Assembly (NCBI RefSeq): GCF_003254525.1
Contig: NZ_QFYS01000008.1
Span: 62,001 to 126,000 of the forward strand
From: Phenylobacterium kunshanense
Lineage (GTDB): Bacteria > Pseudomonadota > Alphaproteobacteria > Caulobacterales > Caulobacteraceae
Direction of reading: 5' to 3'
DNA: 64,000 nucleotides
Within the stretch, counting starts at the first letter, position 1; the number at the start of each line of letters is the position of its first letter. Both the position numbers and the translations under genes were made by a program. The notes beneath the pieces were generated by a model. It was not told the origin of the DNA, ran no database searches, and saw nothing but the letters and a program-made list of their open reading frames with translations. Of this stretch, positions 19,746 to 28,805 are shown one piece after another.

Positions 19746-22571
19746 ATGCTCCGAACCGCCCGCGCCGCCGGCCTCGCGTTCCTCCTGGCCACCACGGCGC
19801 TCGCGCCGGCCGCCCTCGCCACCCGGGCCGCCGCGGCCGAGGTTCCGCCGATCCAGTTCAAGCAGCGGACCCTGCCCAACGGGCTGAAGGTGTTCACCTC
19901 GCGGGATCCCTCCACGCCGAACGTCGCGGTGCAGGTCTGGTACGACGTCGGCTCCAAGGACGACCCAGAGGGCCGCTCGGGCTTCGCCCACCTCTTCGAG
20001 CACCTGATGTTCAAGGCGACGCGGAACATGCCGTCCGAGACGCTGGACCGCATGACCGAGGACGTGGGCGGCTTCAACAACGCCTCCACCGCCGACGACT
20101 ACACCGACTATTACGAGGTGGTTCCGGCCAATCACCTCGAGCGCCTGATCTGGGCCGAGGCCGAGCGCATGGGCTCGCTGGTCGTCGACGAAGCGGTCTT
20201 CAAGTCGGAGCGCGACGTGGTGAAGGAGGAGCTGCGCCAGCGGGTCCTGGCCTCGCCCTACGGCCGTCTCTTCGCCCTCTACCTGCCCCAGGCCAGCTAC
20301 ACGACCCACCCGTACAAGCGGCCAGGGATCGGCTCGATCGAGGAGCTGGACGCGGCGACGATCGACGACGTCCGCGCCTTCCACCAGATCTTCTACCGGC
20401 CCGACAACGCGGCGCTGATCGTGGTCGGCAACTTCGACCAGGCCCAGCTCGACGCCTGGATCGACCGCTACTTCGCCCCGCTGAAGAACCCCCAGCGGCC
20501 GGTCCCTCGCGTGACCGTCAAGGAGCCGCCGCGCGCCAAGGCCGGTGTCTTCGAGGGCTACGGCCCCAACGTTCCGCTGCCGGCCGTCGTGCTGTCGTGG
20601 CAGGGGCCTGCCGCCCGCGATCCCGACGCCCCGGCGCTGAAGGTGCTGGACGCGATCCTGTCTGCCGGCAAGTCGTCGCGGCTCTACAACAGCCTCGTCT
20701 ATGACAAGCAGATCGCGGTGGAGGCCTATTCCAGCGCCGACCTGCCCGAGGATCCGGGCATGTTCATGGTGGGCGCCATCATGTCCAACGGTCGCGGAAT
20801 CGCCGAGGGCGAGGCCGCCCTCCTGGCCGAGGTGAAGCGCCTGCGCGACGCCCCGCCGACGGACGCCGAACTGTCCGAGGCTAAGAACGAGCTGCTGGCC
20901 GCCGCCCTGAAGGAGCGCGAGACCATCGAGGGCCGGGCCAGCGCCATCGGCTACGCCCTCAGCGTCGATGGCGACCCCAATGCGGTGAACACCGAGCTGG
21001 CCAAGCTGCAGGCCGTCACCGCCGCCGACGTCCAGCGTGTGGCCCGGAAGTATCTGGCCGAGGATCGGCGTATGTCGATCCGCTACCGCCCGGAGAGCGA
21101 ACGGCCGAAGGGCGAGACCCCGCCGGCGCCGCCGACCCCGCCGAAGCAGGTGGCGACCTATGACGGCCCCGTTTTCACCCTGGCCCCCGAGGCCGAGCGC
21201 GTGAAGCCGCCGGCGGTGGCCGAGCCGGTGCAACCGGTGCTGCCGACGCCGTCCGAGAGGACCCTGGCCAATGGCCTGCGCGTCATCGTCGCCCGCTCGT
21301 CCGACCTGCCGCTGGTCACCGCCGACCTGACTGTGAAGTCGGGCGCCTGGGCCGATCCGCAAGGGCTCGCCGGCGCCTCGGCGATGATGGCGGGCATGCT
21401 CACCGAGGGCACGAAGACCCGCTCGGCGCAGCAGATCGCCAGTCAGGTCGAGAGCCTCGGCGCCTCGCTGAGTTCCGGCGGCGGCCTGGAATCCTCGTCG
21501 GTCACCTTGACCGCCATGCCCGACAAGCTGCCCGCCGCCCTGGCGATCATGGCCGACGTGACGAAGAACCCCGCCTTCGCCGCGGAGGAGCTGGATCGCC
21601 AGCGCGAGCAGGCGCTGGACGGCCTGCGCATCGCCTATCAGCAGCCCGGCAGCCTCGCCGGGCTCGCTGCGGCGCCCGTGGTCTATGCCGGGACGCCGTT
21701 CGGCCACGTGGTCCAGGGCACGCCCGGCAGCCTGCCGAAGCTGAAACCGGCCGACCTGGCCGCCCTGCACGCCGCCGCATTCCGGCCCGACAACGCCATC
21801 CTGGTGCTGACCGGCGACATCACCGCCGAACAGGGCTTCGCCCTGGCCGAGAAGGCCTTCGGCGATTGGAAGAAGCCGGCGGCGGCGCTCGCTCCCGCGC
21901 CGACCATCACGCCGGCGGCCGCGCCCCGCGCCCTGGCCATCGACATCCCGGGCACCGGCCAGGCGGCGGTCAACGTCCTGAAGCCGGCGATCGCCCGGAA
22001 CGACCCCGAGTACTATCCCGCGGTCGTCGCCGCCAACATCCTGGGCGGCGGCTATTCGGCGCGCCTCAACCAGGAGATCCGCATCAAGCGCGGCCTGTCG
22101 TACGGCGCCTCGGCCAGTCTCTCGGCCGCCCGCACCACCGGCTCCTTCCGCGCCGCAGCCCAGACCAAGAACGAGTCCGCCGGCCAGGTGCTGGACCTCA
22201 TCAGAGCCGAGCTGGAGCGCCTCGCCGCCCAGCCCGCCGGCGCCGACGAACTGAAGGCGCGCAAGTCCAACATCGTCGGCGGCTACGGCCGCGCCCTGGC
22301 CACGTCGGAGGGGCTGGCCGACACGCTCGGCAACTACGCCCTCTACGGCATCGCCCTGGACGAGCTCAGCCGCTTCACGGCCAAGGTCGAGGCGGTGGAC
22401 GTGGGGCAGGTGCAGGCGGCGGCGAAGCGGCTGTTCGATCCGGCGCGGGCCAGCGTCATGGTGGTTGGCGACGCCAAGACGTTCGCCGCCGACCTGAAGG
22501 CGAAACTGCCGAACCTCGAAGTCATCCCCGCCGACCAGCTCGACCTGGACAGCCCGACGCTCCGGAAGTGA
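19746..22571 (+). CDS. two-domain M16 zinc metallopeptidase, exported
   Basis: 941 residues. A signal peptide covers about residues 1-35 (ending ATRAAAAE). The N-terminal M16 domain has the inverted zinc motif HLFEH near residue 82, followed by the downstream glutamate in EAERMGSL. A second M16 homology domain starts near residue 510 (RTLANGLRVIVARSSDLPLV), lacks HxxEH and is likely the non-catalytic half of a clamp. These pitrilysin-type enzymes degrade short unfolded peptides in the periplasm. The stop is only 3 bases from the end of the convergent Hsp70-like gene. Confidence 0.92.
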   Translation: MLRTARAAGLAFLLATTALAPAALATRAAAAEVPPIQFKQRTLPNGLKVFTSRDPSTPNVAVQVWYDVGSKDDPEGRSGFAHLFEHLMFKATRNMPSETLDRMTEDVGGFNNASTADDYTDYYEVVPANHLERLIWAEAERMGSLVVDEAVFKSERDVVKEELRQRVLASPYGRLFALYLPQASYTTHPYKRPGIGSIEELDAATIDDVRAFHQIFYRPDNAALIVVGNFDQAQLDAWIDRYFAPLKNPQRPVPRVTVKEPPRAKAGVFEGYGPNVPLPAVVLSWQGPAARDPDAPALKVLDAILSAGKSSRLYNSLVYDKQIAVEAYSSADLPEDPGMFMVGAIMSNGRGIAEGEAALLAEVKRLRDAPPTDAELSEAKNELLAAALKERETIEGRASAIGYALSVDGDPNAVNTELAKLQAVTAADVQRVARKYLAEDRRMSIRYRPESERPKGETPPAPPTPPKQVATYDGPVFTLAPEAERVKPPAVAEPVQPVLPTPSERTLANGLRVIVARSSDLPLVTADLTVKSGAWADPQGLAGASAMMAGMLTEGTKTRSAQQIASQVESLGASLSSGGGLESSSVTLTAMPDKLPAALAIMADVTKNPAFAAEELDRQREQALDGLRIAYQQPGSLAGLAAAPVVYAGTPFGHVVQGTPGSLPKLKPADLAALHAAAFRPDNAILVLTGDITAEQGFALAEKAFGDWKKPAAALAPAPTITPAAAPRALAIDIPGTGQAAVNVLKPAIARNDPEYYPAVVAANILGGGYSARLNQEIRIKRGLSYGASASLSAARTTGSFRAAAQTKNESAGQVLDLIRAELERLAAQPAGADELKARKSNIVGGYGRALATSEGLADTLGNYALYGIALDELSRFTAKVEAVDVGQVQAAAKRLFDPARASVMVVGDAKTFAADLKAKLPNLEVIPADQLDLDSPTLRK

Positions 22572-22574
22572 GGT

Positions 22575-23879
22575 TCAGCCCGACGCCCGCATCGTCCAGC
22601 GGCTGAGATCCCGCTCGCGGGCCATCAGCGACAGGCCCGCGGCGATCGACTCCAGTTCGGCGCCCGTCTCGATGCGCGAGGCGTCGAAGCGGCGGTGGAA
22701 GATCCGCCGCACCGCCGGCACCAGGGACGAGCCGCCGGTGAGGAACACCCGGTCGATGCCCTCGGGCGTCAGGCCGGCGTTGGCCAGCGCCGCGTCGACG
22801 GCCGTCTCGATCTGTGCGAGCTCGGGCGCGATCCAGCCTTCGAAGTCCGCGCGGGCCACGTCGCGCGCGATGGAGATCGCCCCGGCCTCGAACCGGAACT
22901 GCGCGGCGTCCTGCGCCGACAGCGCTTCCTTCAGCCGCGAGACCGCGCGGTAGAGGGCGTAGCCGTAGTTCTCGTCGAGCATCTCGATCAGCCGGGTGAT
23001 CTTCTCGGGCTCGGCCGCCTCGCGCTCCAGGGCGCGGATCTCGCGCATCTCGCGGCTGGCGCGCAGCAGGGCGAGTTGGTCCCAGCGGGCGAAGGCCGCA
23101 TAGTACTTGTAGGGAATTGGCAGCGTCTTGCCGAACGAGCGGTAGTCCCCGCCCTTGCCCAGCTCGGGCGAGACCAGGTTGTCGATGATCCGATAGTCGA
23201 AGGCGTCGCCCGCCACGCCCACGCCCGCCCGGCCGAGCGGGATCGCCCGCACCTCTCCCGCCTCACGTTCGAAGCGGATGATCGAGAAGTCCGAGGTGCC
23301 CCCGCCGAAGTCGCCGACCAGCACCGTCGCGTCGTGGTCCAGCTCGCGGGCGAAGAAGAACGCCGCGCCCACCGGCTCGTAGGCGTAGAGCACCTCCTTC
23401 ACGCCCATGCGGTGGAAGGCGGTCTCGTAGCGCGAGAGGGCGAGGGCCTCGTTCGGCGATGCGCCGACGAAGCGCACCGGCCGGCCCACGATTACCCGCT
23501 CCGGCAGTTCGCCGAGGCTCTCGCCGGCATACTCCCGCACCTTCAAGAGGAAGGTCGAGAGCAGATCCTCGAACCGGTAGCGGCGGCCGAGGATCTGGGT
23601 TTCGGTGAAACTCTCCTGGGCGGCGAAACTCTTGAAGCTCTGGATGAACCGGGTCTCGGCCGGGTCTTCCACATAGGCTTCGATCGCCCACGGGCCGGCC
23701 GCGATGTGCCGCTCCTGCGGCCGCTCGGGCGGGGCGTAGAACGACAGGCACGAGCGGAAGGCGAACAGCTCGCCGTCCGTCGCCGGGAACTTGACCAGCC
23801 GCGCCGGCCCGTCCGCTTCGGCCAGCGACAGGACGGTGTTGGTGGTGCCGAAGTCGATGCCGAGACTGTAGCCGGCCAT
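22575..23879 (-). CDS. Hsp70 family protein (YegD-like)
   Basis: 434 residues. ATG at 23879 is preceded by AAAGGAG with 8 bases spacing, which decides against the in-frame GTG at 23888. Actin/Hsp70 ATPase motifs are present: GIDFGTTNTVLS at the N-terminus, VLVGDFGGGTSDFS near residue 192 and VFLTGGSSLVPAVR near residue 385. The substrate-binding domain of DnaK is absent, so this is an ATPase-only Hsp70 of the YegD type. Its client is unknown. Confidence 0.88.
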   Translation of the reverse strand: MAGYSLGIDFGTTNTVLSLAEADGPARLVKFPATDGELFAFRSCLSFYAPPERPQERHIAAGPWAIEAYVEDPAETRFIQSFKSFAAQESFTETQILGRRYRFEDLLSTFLLKVREYAGESLGELPERVIVGRPVRFVGASPNEALALSRYETAFHRMGVKEVLYAYEPVGAAFFFARELDHDATVLVGDFGGGTSDFSIIRFEREAGEVRAIPLGRAGVGVAGDAFDYRIIDNLVSPELGKGGDYRSFGKTLPIPYKYYAAFARWDQLALLRASREMREIRALEREAAEPEKITRLIEMLDENYGYALYRAVSRLKEALSAQDAAQFRFEAGAISIARDVARADFEGWIAPELAQIETAVDAALANAGLTPEGIDRVFLTGGSSLVPAVRRIFHRRFDASRIETGAELESIAAGLSLMARERDLSRWTMRASG

Positions 23880-23971
23880 GGGCCGCACTCCTTTTGCCGG
23901 GGAGAGGCGACGGATCGCCCGCTCCCCGTGCGGCGGCGCGACCTAGGCTTGCTGGCTCAGCGCGCCCCGCA

Positions 23972-26263
23972 TCAGTCCTCGACCTCCACGAGCGCCCGCT
24001 CGTAGGCGCAGACGGTGGCGTGGTTGAGGATCTTCGAGACCGAGGCGCCCAGCGGGCAGATCTGCACCGGCTTCGACAGGCCCAGCAGGATCGGGCCCAG
24101 CACCTCGGCCCCGCCCAGGGACTTCACGAGCTGGGTCGAGATCGCCGCCGAGTGGATCGCCGGCATGATCAGCACATTGGCCGGACCGGTGAGGCGCATG
24201 AACGGATAGGCGCCGCGGCTCTCCGGCTCCAGCGCCAGGCCGGGCGGCATCTCCCCCTCGTATTCGAAGTGGATGCCGTCCATCTCGTCCAGCATCGCCA
24301 CCGCGTCGCGGATGCGGTCGGACCGCTCGCCCATCGGATTGCCGAAGGTGGAGTAGCTCATGAACGCCACGCGGGGCTCGAAGCCCAGGGTCTTCACCGC
24401 GCGGGCCGCCTCGATGGCGATCTCCACCAGTTCCTCGGCCTCGGGCATCTCGGTGACGTTTGTGTCGGCCACGAAGATGGTGTGGCCCTTGGCCATCACC
24501 ACGCTCATCCCGATCACCCGGCCGTCGGGCGCGGGGTCGATGACGTTCAGCACCTCTTCCAGCACCTGGTCGAAGTTGCGCGTCACGCCGGTGACAAGCC
24601 CGTCGGCATGCCCCAGCGCCACAAGCGTCGCGCCGAAGGCGTTGCGGTCCTGGTTGATGAGGCGCTGGACGTCGCGGCGCAGGTAGCCTTCGCGCTGCAG
24701 GCGTCCATAGAGGAAGTCCACCGACGCCTCGTTCCATTGCGAGAGGCGGGCGTTGAGGATCTCCAGGCCCGCCTCGGCCGGGTCGATCCCCGCGGCGCGC
24801 ATGTTCTCGTGCACCAGATCCTCGCGGCCGACGAGGATCGCCTTGCCCAGCCCCTGCGTCTGGAAGGCGTAAGCGGCGCGGATGACGCTGGGCTCCTCGC
24901 CCTCGGCGAACACGATCTTCTTCTCCGGCGCCGACAGCACCGCGCCCTGCAGCTTCTGCAGGAAGGCCGCGGTGGGATCCAGCCGCTGGGCCAGGGAGGC
25001 GCGATAGGCCTCCATGTCCTCGATCGGCTTGCGCGCGACGCCCGTGTCCATCGCCGTCTGGGCGATGAAGGGCGGGATGTAGGACAAGAGCCGCGGGTCG
25101 AACGGGGTCGGGATGATGTAGTTCGGGCCGAACTTCATCGGCGCGCCGTGGTAGGCGGCGATCACCTCGTCCGGCACGTCCTCGCGGGCGAGCTGCGCCA
25201 GGGCGCGGGCGCAGGCGATCTTCATCTCCATGTTCACGCGCCGCGCCCGCACGTCGAGCGCGCCCCGGAACAGGTAGGGGAAGGCCAGCACGTTGTTGAC
25301 CTGGTTCGGATAGTCGCTGCGCCCGGTGGCGACGATGGCGTCGGGGCGGACCGCGTGCACCTCTTCCGGCGTGATCTCCGGGTCGGGGTTCGCCATGGCG
25401 AAGATGATCGGCTGCGGCGCCATCATCTTCACGTGCTCCTGGGTCAGGGCGCCCTTGGCCGACACGCCGATGAACACGTCCGCGCCCTCGATGGCTTCGG
25501 CCAGCGTGCGCTTGTCGGTGTCGACGGCGTGGGCCGACTTCCACTGGTTCATGTCCTCGCCGCGGCCGCGGTAGAGCACGCCCTTGCGGTCGACGGCGAT
25601 GACGTTCTCATGCCGCACGCCCATGGCCTTGATCAGGCCCAGGGTGGCGATGCCGGCCGCGCCCGGGCCGTTCAGCACCACCTTCACCTCGTCGATCTTC
25701 CGGCCGGTGATCTCGCAGGCGTTGATCAGGCCCGCCGCGGTGATGATCGCGGTGCCGTGCTGGTCGTCGTGGAACACGGGGATGTCGAGCAGTTCCTGCA
25801 GCTCGGTCTCGATCCGGAAGCAGTCGGGGCTGCGGATGTCTTCCAGATTGATGCCGCCGAAGGTGACGCCGATGTTCTTGACCACCGTGATGATCTCGTC
25901 GGGGTCGGTGGCCGTCATCTCGATGTCGATGGCGTCGACGTCGGCGAAGCGCTTGAACAGGACCCCCTTGCCCTCCATCACCGGCTTGGAGGCCAGCGGG
26001 CCCAGGTTGCCCAGGCCCAGGATGGCCGTGCCGTTGGAGATCACCGCCACCAGGTTGCCCTTGGACGTGTAGTCGTAGACCGTATCCGGGTCCTTCGCGA
26101 TGGCCAGGACCGGCACCGCCACGCCCGGCGAGTAGGCGAGGCTGAGGTCGCGCTGGGTGCCCATGGGCTTGGTCGCCGTCACGCCGATCTTCCCGGGCGT
26201 GGGATAGCGATGGAAGCTCAGCGCCTCCTCATCGGTGAAGGTGCGTTTCTCGACCTGATCCAT
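23972..26263 (-). CDS. maeB: NADP-dependent malic enzyme with C-terminal phosphotransacetylase-like domain
   Basis: 763 residues. Start ATG 26263 follows AGGAG. The malic-enzyme N domain contains SLAYSPGVAVPVLAI and the metal-site FHDDQHGTA; the NAD(P)-binding domain shows GPGAAGIA; from about residue 430 (LSAPEKKIVFAEGEEP) a phosphate acetyltransferase-like domain follows, the standard long MaeB form. It decarboxylates malate to pyruvate with NADPH formation. The PTA-like domain in this family is usually regulatory (acetyl-CoA sensing), not catalytic. Confidence 0.95.
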   Translation of the reverse strand: MDQVEKRTFTDEEALSFHRYPTPGKIGVTATKPMGTQRDLSLAYSPGVAVPVLAIAKDPDTVYDYTSKGNLVAVISNGTAILGLGNLGPLASKPVMEGKGVLFKRFADVDAIDIEMTATDPDEIITVVKNIGVTFGGINLEDIRSPDCFRIETELQELLDIPVFHDDQHGTAIITAAGLINACEITGRKIDEVKVVLNGPGAAGIATLGLIKAMGVRHENVIAVDRKGVLYRGRGEDMNQWKSAHAVDTDKRTLAEAIEGADVFIGVSAKGALTQEHVKMMAPQPIIFAMANPDPEITPEEVHAVRPDAIVATGRSDYPNQVNNVLAFPYLFRGALDVRARRVNMEMKIACARALAQLAREDVPDEVIAAYHGAPMKFGPNYIIPTPFDPRLLSYIPPFIAQTAMDTGVARKPIEDMEAYRASLAQRLDPTAAFLQKLQGAVLSAPEKKIVFAEGEEPSVIRAAYAFQTQGLGKAILVGREDLVHENMRAAGIDPAEAGLEILNARLSQWNEASVDFLYGRLQREGYLRRDVQRLINQDRNAFGATLVALGHADGLVTGVTRNFDQVLEEVLNVIDPAPDGRVIGMSVVMAKGHTIFVADTNVTEMPEAEELVEIAIEAARAVKTLGFEPRVAFMSYSTFGNPMGERSDRIRDAVAMLDEMDGIHFEYEGEMPPGLALEPESRGAYPFMRLTGPANVLIMPAIHSAAISTQLVKSLGGAEVLGPILLGLSKPVQICPLGASVSKILNHATVCAYERALVEVED

Positions 26264-26413
26264 GGTGCTCCTGCCCCGCCCCTGGGGCCAATTCCGGAAA
26301 GGGGGCCAACCTATAGAGGCGAGGCCGCAGGGACAACGGGCGGAACAAGTCGGGCGCCCCGATGGTTGACGCTCGGGCAGGGCATGGGGGATCCCGAAAA
26401 GGAATACGTGCCT

Positions 26414-26875
26414 ATGAGCAAGAAACTCGCCTTCGCCGCCGCTGCGGCCCTGGCCCTCTCGGCCGCTCCGGCCCTGGCGCAGAAGCCGGCCGACGCGCCC
26501 GGCGCCAAGCCAGCGACTCCGGCGACCCGGGCCACGCCGGCGGAACCCGGTACGACCGCCGCGACGCCCTCGACGGGCGCCACCCCGGCCACGCCTCCGT
26601 CTTCGTCCGCTGACGACGACGCGGCCGCCCCGGGCGCCACGACGGGAACCGCTGCGGACACCAGCGTCAGCATGGGCATGTCGGTGAAGGACAAGAGCGG
26701 CGCGACTATCGGTCAGGTGACCGAGGTCAAGACCGGCGCCGACGGCAAGAAGACCGCCACCATCAAGATGGGCGCCGACACCTTCGCGGTGGACACGTCC
26801 GCCCTGGCGGTGGCCGACGGCTCGGCGAGCGTGAACGCCACCCAGGACGAGATCCGCAAGATGCTGAAGAAGTAG
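26414..26875 (+). CDS. small exported Pro/Ala/Thr-rich protein
   Basis: 153 residues from ATG at 26414; AAAAGGAA (26396-26403) lies 10 bases upstream. A clear signal peptide (cleavage after ALA, about residue 22) is followed by a low-complexity Ala/Thr/Pro linker to about residue 80, then a compact domain with DKSGATIGQVTEVKTG and TFAVDTSALAV, a PRC-barrel-like pattern. Function unknown; probably periplasmic. A terminator follows at 26899-26930. Confidence 0.75.
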   Translation: MSKKLAFAAAAALALSAAPALAQKPADAPGAKPATPATRATPAEPGTTAATPSTGATPATPPSSSADDDAAAPGATTGTAADTSVSMGMSVKDKSGATIGQVTEVKTGADGKKTATIKMGADTFAVDTSALAVADGSASVNATQDEIRKMLKK

Positions 26876-26898
26876 CGGACCGCGAGGTCAGATGCGGG

Positions 26899-26930
26899 AA
26901 GGGCGGTTCCGGTCGGGACCGCCCTTTTCT
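26899..26930 (+). terminator. rho-independent terminator
   Basis: Stem arms 26899-26910 and 26915-26926 (12 pairs including one G-T wobble) around loop GGTC, followed by TTTTCT. It lies 24 bases after the small exported protein gene and just before the end of the convergent ribBX gene. Confidence 0.8.
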
Positions 26931-26937
26931 CTGGCCG

Positions 26938-28080
26938 CTATTCCAGGGGCATCCGCCCGACGATCTTCAGCCCATAGCCCGCGGAGGCCGGCAGCACCGT
27001 CTGGGAGCTGGTCAGCAGCATCATGTCACGCACGCCGAGATCCAGCAGGATCTGGGCGCCGATGCCGTAGTCGCGCAGGACGTTGTGCGAGTGGTCGGCC
27101 TGCGGCTGGCCGTACCGCTCCGACAGCCAGTGCGGATTGGAGTCGCGGATGAACACCGCCACCCCGGCCCCGTCGTAGGCCGAGAGCGCCTTCAGCGCCT
27201 TGGGCACATAGTCCTGCCGCGCTTCCACCGCGCCCAGCAGGTCGGTGGCCAGGTCCACCCGATGCATCCGCACCAGGGTCGGCTTGTCGGGGTCGATCCG
27301 TCCCTTGGTCAGCACCACGTGCTCGGTCTGGTCCAGCACGTTGCGGTAGATCACCATCCGGAACTTGCCGCCGAAGGCGCTCTCGAACGGCGTCTCCAGC
27401 ACCCGCTCCACCTGCCGCTCGGTTCGGCGGCGGTAGGCGATCAGGTCGGCGATGGTGCCGATCTTGAGGCCGTGAAGCTGGGCGAAGGCGACCAGGTCCG
27501 GAAGCCGGGCCATCGAGCCGTCGTCCTTCATGATCTCGCAGATCACGCCGGCCGGGTTCAGGCCCGCCATGCGGCTGATGTCGACCGCCGCCTCGGTATG
27601 GCCGGCGCGCACCAGCACGCCGCCGTCCTTGGCCACCAGCGGGAAGACGTGGCCCGGCGAGACGACGTCGTCCACGCCCTTGGTCGGGTCCACCGCCACC
27701 GCGATGGTGTGCGCCCGGTCGTGGGCCGAGATGCCCGTCGTAACCCCCTCGCGCGCCTCGATCGAGACGGTGAAGGCGGTGCCGTGGCCCGACTGGTTGT
27801 CCGTGGCCATGGGCGGCAAGCGAAGCTGGCGGGCCCGCTCGGCCGTGATCGACAGGCAGATCAGACCGCGCGCGTGCTTGGCCATGAAGTTGATCTGTTC
27901 CGGCGTCGCGAACTGCGCCGGGATGATCACGTCGCCCTCGTTCTCGCGGTCCTCGGCGTCCACCAGGATGTAGGGCCGCCCGTTGCGGGCGTCCTCGATG
28001 ATGTCCTCGATCGGGCTGATCGCACCCGACACGTTGTCGGGCTCGGAACCGGACGGCGGAACGAGGTAGGGGCGCTTCAT
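26938..28080 (-). CDS. ribB: 3,4-dihydroxy-2-butanone-4-phosphate synthase fused to a degenerate GTP cyclohydrolase II-like domain (RibBX type)
   Basis: 380 residues. The N-terminal RibB domain (to about residue 210) has the acidic metal site DAEDRENEGD, HARGLICLS, and GHTEAAVDIS. It makes dihydroxybutanone phosphate from ribulose 5-phosphate for riboflavin synthesis. The C-terminal part aligns with RibA, but where RibA has its SECLTGD...RCDCG zinc ligands this protein has RVDLATD...VEARQDY (about residues 272-286), without cysteines. GTP cyclohydrolase II activity is therefore unlikely and must be encoded elsewhere. The start overlaps the FMN reductase stop by 4 bases. Confidence 0.92.
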   Translation of the reverse strand: MKRPYLVPPSGSEPDNVSGAISPIEDIIEDARNGRPYILVDAEDRENEGDVIIPAQFATPEQINFMAKHARGLICLSITAERARQLRLPPMATDNQSGHGTAFTVSIEAREGVTTGISAHDRAHTIAVAVDPTKGVDDVVSPGHVFPLVAKDGGVLVRAGHTEAAVDISRMAGLNPAGVICEIMKDDGSMARLPDLVAFAQLHGLKIGTIADLIAYRRRTERQVERVLETPFESAFGGKFRMVIYRNVLDQTEHVVLTKGRIDPDKPTLVRMHRVDLATDLLGAVEARQDYVPKALKALSAYDGAGVAVFIRDSNPHWLSERYGQPQADHSHNVLRDYGIGAQILLDLGVRDMMLLTSSQTVLPASAGYGLKIVGRMPLE

Positions 28081-28667
28081 TGCGGTATCGCCTTGTCTTG
28101 GGCCGCCCTCATCTTGGCGAACTCCACCACCTGCTCGGCGACGGTGGAAAGCTGCCAGGCGTCCTTCTGGTCCCTGCAGGCGCCGGCCTCGTCGAAGAGG
28201 CCTGCGCCGGCGTTGAGGGCGGCGCCGAACGGCGTCGGCCAGCCCCTGAGCGCATGTATGATGGCCCTGAGCGCCATCAAGGTCGTGCCGGCGGCCTGCC
28301 AGCCGTCGGCGGTGATGATGGTGCCCACCGGCTTGTGCGAGAGATAGGGCGACGCATCGCCGCGCGTCAGCTCCAGCGTATCCAGCGCGTTCTTGATCAC
28401 CCCGGAAATCGAGCCGTGGTAGCCGGGGCTGGCGACGATCACCCCGTCCGCCGCCCGGACGGCGTCCGCCAGCTCCCGCTGGGCGTCGGTGGTGTCCGCC
28501 GGCCGCGGATCGAAGATCGGCAAGCCCCCCAGGAACGCCCCGCCCAGCAGCCGCGTCTCGCAGCCCAGCTCCTCGGCCCGCCTCAGCGCGCACATCAACG
28601 CCCGCTCGGAAGACGAACCTTCCCGGATGGTCCCGCCGATCCCGACGATAAGGGGCCGCTTGCTCAT
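28077..28667 (-). CDS. NADPH-dependent FMN reductase family protein
   Basis: 196 residues from ATG at 28667, preceded by TAGAGG. Flavodoxin-like fold: phosphate-binding loop GGTIREGSSSERAL near residues 11-24, then ADGVIVASPGYHGSISGVIKNALD, which is diagnostic for the family. It reduces FMN, or acts as an NAD(P)H:acceptor oxidoreductase. Its gene is translationally coupled to ribBX (4-base overlap), linking flavin reduction with riboflavin synthesis. Confidence 0.9.
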   Translation of the reverse strand: MSKRPLIVGIGGTIREGSSSERALMCALRRAEELGCETRLLGGAFLGGLPIFDPRPADTTDAQRELADAVRAADGVIVASPGYHGSISGVIKNALDTLELTRGDASPYLSHKPVGTIITADGWQAAGTTLMALRAIIHALRGWPTPFGAALNAGAGLFDEAGACRDQKDAWQLSTVAEQVVEFAKMRAAQDKAIPQ

Positions 28668-28805
28668 GAGGAGACCTCTAGGCCCCCCGCCGCCGGAACG
28701 CCAGTTCCCGCAAAGGCAAGGGGGGCGACGGAGGTCCCGCCGCTTTCGTTCCACCTTCAGCCAGGACCCACCGCCGGGTTTGCGGAAAGCGGGCGCCTCC
28801 GCCCC

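Noticed and set aside
18813..21770. 985-codon minus-strand open frame
   Set aside because: Lies antisense to the M16 peptidase and glutathione transferase; Gly/Arg/His-rich composition without domains, typical of shadow frames in GC-rich DNA.
23894..26875. 993-codon plus-strand open frame
   Set aside because: Antisense to malic enzyme for most of its length; only its 3' end, from ATG 26414 with a proper ribosome-binding site and signal peptide, is a gene.
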